Notes under the pieces: model-generated
Seen by the model: the letters and a program-made list of their open reading frames with translations, nothing else
What the model was told of the DNA's origin: nothing
Databases searched by the model: none
Assembly: GCF_003989665.1 (NCBI RefSeq)
Contig: NZ_RZIJ01000019.1
Span: forward strand, 80,707-144,706
Source of the DNA: Azospirillum doebereinerae
GTDB lineage: Bacteria; Pseudomonadota; Alphaproteobacteria; Azospirillales; Azospirillaceae
DNA length: 64,000 bases
Reading direction: 5' to 3'
Translations under genes and position numbers: made by a program
Shown here: positions 50,747 to 58,612 of the stretch, in pieces
Numbering within the stretch: the stretch's first letter is position 1
Layout of the letters: each line of letters starts with the position of its first letter

Positions 50747-51232
50747 TCAGACCTCGCAGCCGGCCTTGTAGCGTTCCATCGCGTGGCGGATGTCGTCGGG
50801 GATCGGAATCGAGGCGAAATCGTCGAGCGAGGTCGTGACCACCGTCAGCCCCCCCGACAGCCGCACCTGCCCGTTCACCTCGCCGTTGATGCGCAGCTTC
50901 AGGGAACTGCGGCCCAGCCGCTCGATCAGCACGCCCAGCGTCAGGGTGTCGCCCATGCGGCTGGGGATGGTGAAGTCACACTCCGCGTGCACGATCGGCA
51001 GGCCGAGCCGGCGGTCGAGGATCATGCTGGCGTAGTCGATGTCCAGCCCCTGGGTGAACCAGTCCTCCACCACGCCGTTGAACATGTCGAAATAGACCGG
51101 GAAATAGACGATTCCGGCCGGGTCGCTGTGGGAGAAACGAATGGGCCGCTGCACCCGGAAGCATCCCGCCGGCAGGGGCCGGTGGCCGGGGTGGTCGTCG
51201 GGGCGGCGGGGCCGTTCGCTGAAATCGGGCAT
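50747..51232 (-). CDS. acyl-CoA thioesterase (4-hydroxybenzoyl-CoA thioesterase-like)
   Basis: A 161-residue hot-dog-fold protein. The motif HSDPAGIVYFPVYFDMFN (about residues 35-52) contains the catalytic Asp as in 4-hydroxybenzoyl-CoA thioesterase and YbgC-like enzymes. It likely hydrolyses aromatic or short acyl-CoA thioesters in the cytoplasm. No signal peptide or partner gene; its substrate cannot be told. Confidence 0.9.
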   Translation of the reverse strand: MPDFSERPRRPDDHPGHRPLPAGCFRVQRPIRFSHSDPAGIVYFPVYFDMFNGVVEDWFTQGLDIDYASMILDRRLGLPIVHAECDFTIPSRMGDTLTLGVLIERLGRSSLKLRINGEVNGQVRLSGGLTVVTTSLDDFASIPIPDDIRHAMERYKAGCEV

Positions 51233-51561
51233 CTCTGGGTCGATCCTTGTTCTCCGCGCGGTCCGTTCCGGGGGCCGACGGAGCCGTCGTCATAACAGTA
51301 GTGTCTGATCCAAACAATCCGGGAAAACGACCTTTTGTTCAACGACTTCCTGCAACATCCGGGAAAACCTGACAAATATGGTCCTATCCCCTGTTGCCGG
51401 AATGCTGCACTGCGTCAAGAACGGCGGGGATGGCGGATCGATCCGGCCGTGTCGCGGATTTGTCCCAACGATCCCGATTTTTCGGCGAAACATCACACAA
51501 AGATCCCGCAGGGCTTGTCCATCTTCGGCGCTCCAAGGAAATCGAGCGAGGACACCGACCA
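51233..51561. promoter_or_regulatory. intergenic region with spaced direct repeats
   Basis: The 329-base divergent region contains two perfect 12-base repeats ATCCGGGAAAAC at 51317-51328 and 51357-51368, exactly 40 bases apart, putting both on one face of the helix. They are likely sites for an unknown activator of the carbohydrate-binding protein gene or the thioesterase gene. Confidence 0.45.
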
Positions 51562-53817
51562 ATGGCTAGCACCACCACCCGCACCGCCACGAAGATCGTC
51601 GTGAACGCGCAGGGCAAGGCGGCCGGCGGCGCCAACGCGCACTTCAACCTGCTGGTCGACGGCGTCAAGGTGGGCGAGGGCACCGCCGCCGCCACCGCCA
51701 AGGACTTCACCTTCACCCCGACGCTGGACACCGGTCTCGCGCACAAGGTGCAGATCCAGTACGACAACGACGCCGTCATCAACGGCCAGGACCGCAGCCT
51801 GACGGTCAACAGGATCACCATCGGCGACAAGACCGTGTCCCCGACCGACAGCATCGTCAGCTACGACAAGGGTGCGCTCGACGGCAAGGACGTCGCCGCC
51901 GGTCAGTCGGGGATGTGGTGGAACGGCACGCTGGTGGTCAACGCCGACAAGAGCTTCTTCCCGGTTCCGGCCACCACCACCCCGACGGCCGGTCTCGACA
52001 CCATCGTGGTCAACGCCCAAGGCGTCGCGGCCGGCGGCGTGAACGCCCACTTCAAGGTGCTGGTCGACGGCAAGCAGATCGGCGAGGGCAACGCCACGAC
52101 CTCGGCCAAGGACTACACCTTCACCACCGACGCGGCCGACAAGGTCGCCCACAAGGTGCAGATCCAGTACGACAACGACGCCGTCATCAACGGCCAGGAC
52201 CGCAGCCTGACCGTCAACAAGATCACCGTCAACGGCCACGGCTACAACCCGACCGACAGCGCGGTGAGCTACGACAAGGGCGCGCTCGACGGCAAGGACG
52301 TGGTGGCCGGCCAGAAGGGCATGTGGTGGAACGGCACGCTGGTGGTCAACGCCCCGGCCTCCGACTTCCCGGCCGGCACCACCACGACGCCGACCACCCC
52401 CACGACCCCGACCGAGCCGACGCCGACCGGTCCGGCCTTCTACGTCGCCACCAACGGCAAGGACAGCTGGTCGGGCAAGCTGTCGGCCCCCAACGCCGAC
52501 GGCACGGACGGCCCCTTCGCCAGCCTGACCAAGGCGCAGTCGGCCATGCGGGCGGACTCCACCATCGACACCACCTACGTGCGCGGCGGCGACTACACCC
52601 TGAAGAGCGTGCTCTGGTTGGATGGCCAGGATTCCGGCGTGACCATCGCCGGCTATGGCAGCGAAAAGGCGGTGATCCACGGCGGTTCGCAGGCTTCGGT
52701 GTCGATCGGCCTCGGCGGTGCCAAGAACGTGACCATCGAAGGCCTGAATTTCACCGACGGCGTTTCGAGCGGACACTACGTCTACGCCGACAACGCCGCC
52801 GGCCTGACCTTCGCGAACAACGTCGTGACGGGCGGCGGCTACGGCATCACGGTGCAGAACAGCGCCAACAGCAAGGTCGTCGGCAACCAGTTCGACCGCA
52901 CCGGCGCCGAGGCCGTCTTCGTCAAGGCCGGCTCCAACGCCACGGTCGTCTCCGACAACCTCATCAAGCATCCGAACGCGGCCGACCGCGGCGACGCCGG
53001 GATCTGGATCAACGGCAGCTCCGACGTCAAGGTCACGCACAACCAGATCGAGGACTCGCCGGAGAAGGCCATCGCCATCGGCTCGATCGAAACGACGGGC
53101 AGCGACGCGACCTACCGGGCGACCGTGGCCTTCAACAAGGTGATCGACGCCAATCTGGAATCGAACGACGGCGGCGGCATCTATCTGATCAACCGTCAGC
53201 AGAGCCTGACCGATCACATCGTCGTCAACAACGAGGTGACCGGCACCACGGCGACCAACCCCTCGAGCCCCGTGGCGAGCTGGGGCATCTACCTCGACGA
53301 CTGGACCAGCGGCGCCACGGTGAAGGGCAACTACGTGCACGGCAACATCGGCGGCGTCTTCCTGCACGGCGGCTGGAGCAACACCGTCACCGACAACCTG
53401 ATCGCCGGCAACACCGGCGCCCAGGTCGGCCTGCAGCAGGACGTGGCCTGGGGCGGCTGGAAGGGCACGACGATGTCCAACAACGACATCACCGGCAACG
53501 TCATCGACACCTCGAAGGGCGTCGCCGTCCATCTCTACGGCCCGGCCAACATGGGCAAGTTCCACGACAACGAGTACACCAGCCTGGACACCAACGCCCG
53601 GCTGTTCGAGGCCTGGCCGCAGGTGATGAGCAGCGGGTCCAGCGGCACGCTGAAGAACTGGCAGGCCGCCGGCTACGACAGCGGGTCGGAGGCGCTGGAC
53701 GCGCATTTCATCAACCCGTCGGCGGGGAACTACATGTTGGCCGCCGACTCGCCGGTCTACCAGCACGGCTTCGACGTGCTGCCCTTCGACCAGATGGGTC
53801 TGCTGACGGGCGTATGA
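51562..53817 (+). CDS. protein with two carbohydrate-binding modules and a right-handed beta-helix
   Basis: A 751-residue protein. Two homologous modules (about 10-140 and 148-270) share IVVNAQGxAAGG, KVQIQYDNDAVINGQDRSL, YDKGALDGKD and GMWWNGTLVVN; they resemble CBM60/CBM36-type calcium-dependent xylan-binding domains. A Thr/Pro linker (about 271-291) leads to FYVATNGKDSWSGKLSAPNA, the start of a pectate-lyase-like beta-helix that fills the rest with Asn-rich repeats. There is no signal peptide, so export, if any, would be by a non-Sec route. Polysaccharide binding or cleavage (surface or cyst coat) is plausible. GAGGA precedes the ATG. Confidence 0.88.
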   Translation: MASTTTRTATKIVVNAQGKAAGGANAHFNLLVDGVKVGEGTAAATAKDFTFTPTLDTGLAHKVQIQYDNDAVINGQDRSLTVNRITIGDKTVSPTDSIVSYDKGALDGKDVAAGQSGMWWNGTLVVNADKSFFPVPATTTPTAGLDTIVVNAQGVAAGGVNAHFKVLVDGKQIGEGNATTSAKDYTFTTDAADKVAHKVQIQYDNDAVINGQDRSLTVNKITVNGHGYNPTDSAVSYDKGALDGKDVVAGQKGMWWNGTLVVNAPASDFPAGTTTTPTTPTTPTEPTPTGPAFYVATNGKDSWSGKLSAPNADGTDGPFASLTKAQSAMRADSTIDTTYVRGGDYTLKSVLWLDGQDSGVTIAGYGSEKAVIHGGSQASVSIGLGGAKNVTIEGLNFTDGVSSGHYVYADNAAGLTFANNVVTGGGYGITVQNSANSKVVGNQFDRTGAEAVFVKAGSNATVVSDNLIKHPNAADRGDAGIWINGSSDVKVTHNQIEDSPEKAIAIGSIETTGSDATYRATVAFNKVIDANLESNDGGGIYLINRQQSLTDHIVVNNEVTGTTATNPSSPVASWGIYLDDWTSGATVKGNYVHGNIGGVFLHGGWSNTVTDNLIAGNTGAQVGLQQDVAWGGWKGTTMSNNDITGNVIDTSKGVAVHLYGPANMGKFHDNEYTSLDTNARLFEAWPQVMSSGSSGTLKNWQAAGYDSGSEALDAHFINPSAGNYMLAADSPVYQHGFDVLPFDQMGLLTGV
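51742..52211 (+). repeat. intragenic module duplication
   Basis: Within the two carbohydrate-binding modules a 62-base stretch is identical at 51742-51803 and 52150-52211, and a 33-base stretch around WWNGTLVVNA also recurs (near 51914 and 52322). Near-perfect DNA identity over parts of the modules, with divergence elsewhere, indicates recent duplication or gene conversion. Confidence 0.85.
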
Positions 53818-53862
53818 GTCACGGCCAGGGCAGCGGTTCGGCCTCGGCGGAAACGCCGGGGC

Positions 53863-53887
53863 GGAACCGTTGGCTGGGCAGGGCGTT
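53863..53887 (+). promoter_or_regulatory. EcfG-type promoter, consensus match
   Basis: GGAAC (53863-53867), exactly 16 bases, CGTT (53884-53887): a full match to the alphaproteobacterial general-stress sigma consensus. The next plus-strand gene starts 210 bases downstream at 54097, leaving room for a leader or small RNA. Confidence 0.62.
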
Positions 53888-53894
53888 ATTGCTT

Positions 53895-54030
53895 CGGAAC
53901 AGTCACTCGGCCTGACGCCGGGGGCATCTTGAAGACAAGAGCGTGCACCCCAACCTGTTGCATCGGATACACCGCTTTCGATGTCTGGCGAACACTCCGC
54001 GGACTTCGCGCCGTCACGGCGCGGAGTCTG
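53895..54030 (+). ncRNA. possible stress-induced small RNA or structured leader
   Basis: From the expected start about 8 bases after the EcfG-type -10, the region runs about 130 bases to a strong hairpin (54002-54013 with 54017-54028, 12 pairs, one wobble, loop TCA). There is no T-run after the hairpin. It may instead be the 5' leader of the 61-residue gene at 54097, or encode a short peptide from TTG 53931 (KTRACTPTCCIGYTAFDVW). Confidence 0.35.
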
Positions 54031-54096
54031 CAGCCGGGCCAAGAAATGCCCCGATTGCGGCCAGGAACAGGGCCGTGAACCGTCAATGAGGACACA

Positions 54097-54282
54097 ATGG
54101 ACCGTCGCGATATTTGGATGAAGGATCCCGAGCTGAAGGCCGCCTACGAGGCCCTCGGCCCCAAGTTCCGGCAGGACGTGGAAATGGCGCAGCAGCGGCG
54201 TTCGCAGCGCGGCGCCCAGCACGCCGTCGCCGTTTCGTCCCGCTCCGCCGCCCGCCAGCCGGTGGTCGTGGTGCGCCGCTAA
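54097..54282 (+). CDS. small hypothetical protein (61 residues)
   Basis: GAGGA lies 7 bases before the ATG. The product begins MDRRDIWMKDPELKAAYEAL, predicted helical, with a basic Gln/Arg/Ala/Val-rich tail ending VVVVRR. No signal peptide. It may be expressed from the EcfG-type promoter upstream. Family not recognised. Confidence 0.62.
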   Translation: MDRRDIWMKDPELKAAYEALGPKFRQDVEMAQQRRSQRGAQHAVAVSSRSAARQPVVVVRR

Positions 54283-54309
54283 GTTTCCGGCGCCGATTTT
54301 CCAGCCTTT

Positions 54310-54903
54310 TCAGGCCCTTCCCGACTCCAGCCCCCGCATGACCAGCTCCCATACGCCGTCGAAGGCGGTGGCGATGGTGGGATCGGACCATTCCGCCGCG
54401 TGGGCGGGGTGGTGGAACCGGGCCGTCGCGTCGAGCAGGGCACGCCCCGACGCCTCCGGATTCTCCGCCGCGAAGACCCCCTGCGCCACGCCGTCGGCCA
54501 CGATGCGGGCGAGATGGGCGGCCAGCGTGGCGACGTGCTTCCCCACGACCTCCCGCGAATCGGCGGCGAGGGTGGAGTAGGTCGCGAACATTTCCGGGTC
54601 GTCGAGCACCTTGACGCGCTTGGCGGCGATCAGCGTGTCGAACCAGCGGCGGAGCCGGTCCGGTGCCGGCCCGTCCCCGTTCGCGATGACGGCGAGGGGT
54701 GAGGAGACGCGGTCGAGCCAGCGTTCCAGCACCGCCTCGCGCAGCGCCGCCTTGCTGGGGAAATGCCGGTAGACGCTGCCGTGGCTGACCCCCAGCGCGC
54801 GGGCGACGTCGACCACCGTGGCCTTGGCCGGGCCGAAGCGGCGGAGGACATCCTCCGCCGCCTCCAGGATACGTTCTGGGGTGAGGATGGTCGGCTCAGC
54901 CAT
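54310..54903 (-). CDS. TetR family transcriptional regulator
   Basis: A 197-residue TetR-type repressor with HTH segment TVVDVARALGVSHGSVYRHF followed by PSKAALREAVLERWLDRV (about residues 29-66). The C-terminal ligand domain is divergent, as usual. ATG 54903 is used; a longer frame enters a palindromic repeat. An aldo-keto reductase gene lies upstream on the same strand beyond the repeat, and a TetR-style triple operator precedes that gene, so this is the likely regulator. Confidence 0.92.
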   Translation of the reverse strand: MAEPTILTPERILEAAEDVLRRFGPAKATVVDVARALGVSHGSVYRHFPSKAALREAVLERWLDRVSSPLAVIANGDGPAPDRLRRWFDTLIAAKRVKVLDDPEMFATYSTLAADSREVVGKHVATLAAHLARIVADGVAQGVFAAENPEASGRALLDATARFHHPAHAAEWSDPTIATAFDGVWELVMRGLESGRA

Positions 54904-54929
54904 GGACGCTTCCCCGAACAGCGACCAAA

Positions 54930-55037
54930 GCCCTTCTCCCCTTGTGGGAGAAGGGTTGGGATGAGGGGTATTCCGCCGAAGGCGGAAAGATTCGCGCACC
55001 CCTCACCCCAACCCCTCTCCCGCAAGGGGAGAGGGGC
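54930..55037. repeat. extragenic palindromic element, family B
   Basis: Two hairpins, CCCTTCTCCC-CTTGT-GGGAGAAGGG at 54931-54955 and CCCCTCTCCC-GCAA-GGGGAGAGGGG at 55012-55036, flank a GGCGGAA-type centre (TTCCGCC-GAA-GGCGGAA, 54971-54987), and outer sequences can also pair. It is typical of alphaproteobacterial intergenic repeats and sits between the AKR and TetR genes. Confidence 0.85.
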
Positions 55038-55103
55038 TTGATCGGCACATTTCCTTCATGGAAAGACGCAATAGCCACAAGCGGCCGCTTCGGACAGCCC
55101 CCC

Positions 55104-56102
55104 TCAGCCCCGCTCGCTGTCGAGCATCGCCATCTGCGGCGCGGCGTAGCGGTCGCCCGCCGCGGCGCCGGGCGGCACCGCCCGTTCGATCGCGGCGAGG
55201 TCGTCTGCGGACAGGTCAAGGTCGAGGGCTCCCAGGGATTCGGCAAGCCGGTCGCGCCGCCGCGCGCCGACCAGCGGCACAATATCCGAACCGCGCGACA
55301 ACGCCCAGCCGATCGCGATCTGCGCGACGCTGGCCCCCTTGGCCTCGGCCACCGCGCGCAGCGCCTCGACCAGTTCCAGGTTGCGGTCGAGGTTCCCGCC
55401 CTGGAAGCGCGGGCTGTGGCCCCGGAAATCACCGGCGGCCTTGCCCTGGTCCTTCGTCCAATGACCGCCGAGCAGGCCGCGCGACAGGACGCCGTAGGCG
55501 GTGATCCCGATGCCCAGTTCCCGGCAGGTCGGCAGGACGCTCGCCTCGATCCCGCGCGTGATCACCGCGTACTCGACCTGGAGGTCGACGATCGGGTGCA
55601 CGGCGGCGGCGCGGCGGATGGTCTCCGACCCCATCTCCGACAGGCCGATGTGGCGGACGTAGCCGGCCTTCACCATGTCGGCGATGGCGCCGACCGTGTC
55701 CTCGATCGGCACGTTGGGGTCGAGCCGGGCCGGGCGGTAGACGTCGATGTGGTCGAGGCCCAGCCGATTCAGCGTGTAGGCCAGGAAGGTCTTCACCGCC
55801 GCCGGCCGGCCGTCGAAGCCGGACCAGTTGCCGGCCGGGTCGCGCAGCGCCCCGAACTTGACGCTGACCTGATAGCGGTCGCGCGCGACGCCTTTCAGCG
55901 CCTCGGCGAGCAGCAGCTCGTTGTGGCCCATTCCGTAGAAATCGCCGGTGTCGAGCAACGTCACCCCGGCGTCGAGCGCCGCGTGGATGGTGGCGACGCT
56001 CTCCGCCCGGTCGGACGGGCCGTACATCCCCGACATGCCCATGCAGCCGAGCCCCAGCGCCGACACCCGCGGCCCGGTCTTTCCAAGCGAACGCATATCC
56101 AT
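55104..56102 (-). CDS. aldo-keto reductase with altered catalytic tetrad
   Basis: A 332-residue AKR barrel. Asp51 and Tyr56 are in DTGDFYGMGHNE and Lys82 in VSVKFGALRDP, but the tetrad His position (usually YQHR in related proteins) reads YRPARLDP, giving Ala125. C-terminal cofactor-binding residues are in VPLVGARRRDRLAESLGALD, suggesting NADPH. ATG 56102 follows GGAGGGAAG; a longer frame would overlap the operators. Repeats at 56149-56191 indicate TetR control. Whether it is an active reductase without the His is unclear. Confidence 0.9.
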   Translation of the reverse strand: MDMRSLGKTGPRVSALGLGCMGMSGMYGPSDRAESVATIHAALDAGVTLLDTGDFYGMGHNELLLAEALKGVARDRYQVSVKFGALRDPAGNWSGFDGRPAAVKTFLAYTLNRLGLDHIDVYRPARLDPNVPIEDTVGAIADMVKAGYVRHIGLSEMGSETIRRAAAVHPIVDLQVEYAVITRGIEASVLPTCRELGIGITAYGVLSRGLLGGHWTKDQGKAAGDFRGHSPRFQGGNLDRNLELVEALRAVAEAKGASVAQIAIGWALSRGSDIVPLVGARRRDRLAESLGALDLDLSADDLAAIERAVPPGAAAGDRYAAPQMAMLDSERG

Positions 56103-56148
56103 GGCTTCCCTCCATCGCAACGTGATGGAGGGTTTATCGTCCATGGAC

Positions 56149-56191
56149 TGACAGATGTCAACATCTGTCAGTCATATTTTGACATCTGTCA
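56149..56191. promoter_or_regulatory. triple TetR-type operator before the AKR gene
   Basis: TGACAGATGT and ACATCTGTCA form a perfect 10+10 inverted repeat (56149-56170, spacer CA), and TGACATCTGTCA follows at 56180-56191. The common element is TGACA-N2-TGTCA, twice perfect, once partial. It lies 47-89 bases before the AKR start and overlaps the stop codon of the glycerate kinase gene. The nearby TetR gene is the likely ligand. Confidence 0.72.
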
Positions 56192-57457
56192 TTCTGCGGG
56201 CCGCTCCACGACGATGACGCGGAAGTCGTTGACGTTGGTCCGCGTCGGCCCGGTGACGACCAGATCGCCCAGCGCCTTGAAGAAGCTGTAGCCGTCGTTG
56301 TCGGCGAGGTACGCTTTGGCGTCGAGGCCGAGCGCCGCCGCCCGCGCCAGCGTGTCGGGGCGCAGCAGGGCGCCCGCGTTGTCCTCCGTCCCGTCGATGC
56401 CGTCGGTGTCGAAGGCGGCGGCAAAGATGCCGGGATGGCCGTCGAGCGCCACCGCCAGCGCCAGCAGGAACTCCACGTTGCGCCCGCCGCGTCCGTTGCC
56501 GCGCACGGTCACGGTGGTCTCGCCGCCCGACAGGATCACGGCCGGGGCGGGGACCGGCTGGTTGCGCCTCGCGATCTGGCGGGCGATGCCGGCGTGGACC
56601 TTGGCGACGTCGCGCGCCTCGCCCTCGATGGCGTCGCCCAGCACGACGGGGGTGAAGCCCCGGTCGCGGGCCACGGCGGCGGCGGCGTCCAGCGCGTCCT
56701 GCGGGGTGGCGATGATGGTGGTGACGGCGCCGGCCAGACGCGGGTCGCCGGGCTTGGGCGTCTCGTCGTCGGCGCGCTCCAGATGGACGGCGACGCTGGG
56801 CGGCGGGGCGATGCCGTATTTAGCGAGGATGGCGCGGGCGTCGGCGAAGCTGGTCGGGTCGGGCACGGTCGGGCCGCTGGCGATCACCGAGGGGTCGTCC
56901 CCCGGCACGTCCGACACCAGCAGCGAAACGACGCGGGCCGGATGCGCGGCGGCGGCGAGGCGCCCGCCCTTGATGGCGGACAGGTGCTTGCGAACGCAGT
57001 TCATCTCGGCGATGTCGGCGCCGCTCTTGAGCAGGGCCTTGGCAACGGCGCGCTTGTCGTCGAGCGACACGCCGGGCGCCGGCAGGGCCAGCAGCGCCGA
57101 TCCGCCGCCGGAGATCAGGCAGAGCACCAGATCGTCGGCGGTCAGGCCCTGGACCATCTCCAGGATCCGCTTGGCGGCGTCCTGCCCCGCCGCATCGGGC
57201 ACGGGGTGGGAGGCCTGGACCACCTCGATCCGCTCGGTCGGCAGCTCGTGGTCGTAGCGGGTGACGACCAGCCCGGTCAGCGGCCCCGGCCAGTGATCCT
57301 CGACCGTCTTCGCCATGGCGGCGGCCGCCTTGCCGGCACCGATGACGACGGTGCGCCCCTTCGGCGGTTCCGGCAGGGAGGCCGGTAGCCGCGTGTCGGC
57401 GACCACGGCGTTCAGCGCCGCCTGGAAGAGATCGTGGAGCAGGGCGTCGGTGGTCAT
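56189..57457 (-). CDS. ttuD: glycerate 2-kinase (MOFRL type)
   Basis: A 422-residue GK-II kinase with N-terminal VVIGAGKAAAAMAKTVEDHW, the glycine-rich LCLISGGGSALLALPAPGVS, NCVRKHLSAIKGGRLAAAAH, and C-terminal MOFRL region with SGGETTVTVRGNGRGGRN and FDTDGIDGTEDNAGAL. It phosphorylates D-glycerate to 2-phosphoglycerate. It is the third gene after hyi and glxR on the same strand, separated from glxR by a palindromic repeat, and completes conversion of tartronate semialdehyde into glycolysis. Confidence 0.93.
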   Translation of the reverse strand: MTTDALLHDLFQAALNAVVADTRLPASLPEPPKGRTVVIGAGKAAAAMAKTVEDHWPGPLTGLVVTRYDHELPTERIEVVQASHPVPDAAGQDAAKRILEMVQGLTADDLVLCLISGGGSALLALPAPGVSLDDKRAVAKALLKSGADIAEMNCVRKHLSAIKGGRLAAAAHPARVVSLLVSDVPGDDPSVIASGPTVPDPTSFADARAILAKYGIAPPPSVAVHLERADDETPKPGDPRLAGAVTTIIATPQDALDAAAAVARDRGFTPVVLGDAIEGEARDVAKVHAGIARQIARRNQPVPAPAVILSGGETTVTVRGNGRGGRNVEFLLALAVALDGHPGIFAAAFDTDGIDGTEDNAGALLRPDTLARAAALGLDAKAYLADNDGYSFFKALGDLVVTGPTRTNVNDFRVIVVERPAE

Positions 57458-57565
57458 GCTGGCTCGGTCGGGTTGGGGTCTCGGGGTGCGTAGAATGCAC
57501 CGGATCGCGGGGAAGGCAAACGGTTGGTGAGGGGGAGGGGATTGCAAAGCCGTCGGCTGGCGATG

Positions 57566-57684
57566 GCCCCCTCCCTCCCAGGCTTGGCAGCCTAGGCCCC
57601 TCCCTCCCCCGCCGTTGGCGGTGGAGGGGATGCCGGCCGCCCGTTCCCTCTCCCGCGTCAGCGGGGGAGGGCTAGGGAGGGGGC
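57566..57684. repeat. extragenic palindromic element, family A, second copy
   Basis: The right part (57646-57684) starts CCCTCTCCCGCGTCAGCGGG and matches 32644-32682 over 39 bases with few changes. The left part contains the partially complementary CCCTCC-rich arm and a small hairpin AGGCT-TGGC-AGCCT (57580-57593). It lies between glxR and the glycerate kinase gene. Confidence 0.85.
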
Positions 57685-57692
57685 AACAGCGC

Positions 57693-58577
57693 TCAGACCG
57701 CCTTCACCTCGTGGTTCGCCATCAGCTCCAGCGCCTTCAACAGCCCGGAATGGTCCCACTGCGCGCCGCCCTGCGCGGCGCAGGCGTTGAACAACTGCTG
57801 GCAGCTCGCCGTGTGCGGCAGCGACAGGTTCAGCGCCTTGGCGCCGTTCAGCGCGAGGTTCAGGTCCTTCTGGTGCAGCTCGATGCGGAAGCCGGGGGTG
57901 AAGTTGCGGTTGATCATCCGCTCGCCATGGACCTCCAGGATGCGCGACGAGGCGAAGCCGCCCATCAGCGCCTGACGGACCTTCGCCGGATCGGCCCCGG
58001 CCTTCGACGCGAACAGCAGCGCCTCGGCCACCGCCTCGATGGTCAGCGCCACGATGATCTGGTTGGCGACCTTGGTCGTCTGCCCGTCGCCGTTGCCGCC
58101 GACCAGCGTGACGTTCTTGCCCATCTTGTCGAACAGCGGCTTCACCGTGTCGAAGGCCGCCTGCGGGCCGCCGACCATGATGGTGAGCGAGGCGGCCTTG
58201 GCGCCGACCTCGCCGCCCGACACCGGCGCGTCGAGGTAGTCGGAGCCCAGAGCGTTGATGCGGGCCGCGAACTCCTTGGTCTCGATCGGCGAGATAGAGC
58301 TCATGTCCACCACGATCTTGCCGGCGCCCAGCCCCGCCGCGACGCCGTTCTCCCCGAACAGCGCGGCGGCGACGTGCGGGGTGTCGGGAACCATGGTGAT
58401 GACCACCTCGGACGCCGCCGCGACCTCCGCGCCGCTGGGGCAGGGGATGGCGCCCTTGGCGGTCAGCTCGGCCGCGACCGGCTTGATGTCGTGGACGTAG
58501 AGCGTGTGACCGGCGTCCAGCAGATGCCCCGCCATCGGGGTGCCCATGATGCCGAGACCGATGAAACCGACCTTCAT
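57693..58577 (-). CDS. glxR: 2-hydroxy-3-oxopropionate (tartronate semialdehyde) reductase
   Basis: A 294-residue beta-hydroxyacid dehydrogenase. The NAD motif KVGFIGLGIMGTPMAGHLL opens the protein, the substrate-binding DAPVSGGEVGAKAASLTIMV is near residue 117, and catalytic Lys lies in GQTTKVANQIIVALTIEAV (about 171). These match GlxR/GarR. It reduces tartronate semialdehyde to D-glycerate. It follows hyi by 35 bases. Confidence 0.93.
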   Translation of the reverse strand: MKVGFIGLGIMGTPMAGHLLDAGHTLYVHDIKPVAAELTAKGAIPCPSGAEVAAASEVVITMVPDTPHVAAALFGENGVAAGLGAGKIVVDMSSISPIETKEFAARINALGSDYLDAPVSGGEVGAKAASLTIMVGGPQAAFDTVKPLFDKMGKNVTLVGGNGDGQTTKVANQIIVALTIEAVAEALLFASKAGADPAKVRQALMGGFASSRILEVHGERMINRNFTPGFRIELHQKDLNLALNGAKALNLSLPHTASCQQLFNACAAQGGAQWDHSGLLKALELMANHEVKAV

Positions 58578-58612
58578 GGCCGTGGTCCTTTCTCGCGTGT
58601 GTTTGGGATGGT

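Noticed and set aside
51742..52211. CRISPR-like spaced repeats
   Set aside because: Only two copies, in frame inside a coding region and explained by duplicated carbohydrate-binding modules.
51493..54222. Long minus-strand open frame (909 codons) opposite the beta-helix gene
   Set aside because: Val/Gly/Asp-rich antisense product without any fold; its repeats merely mirror the duplicated modules.
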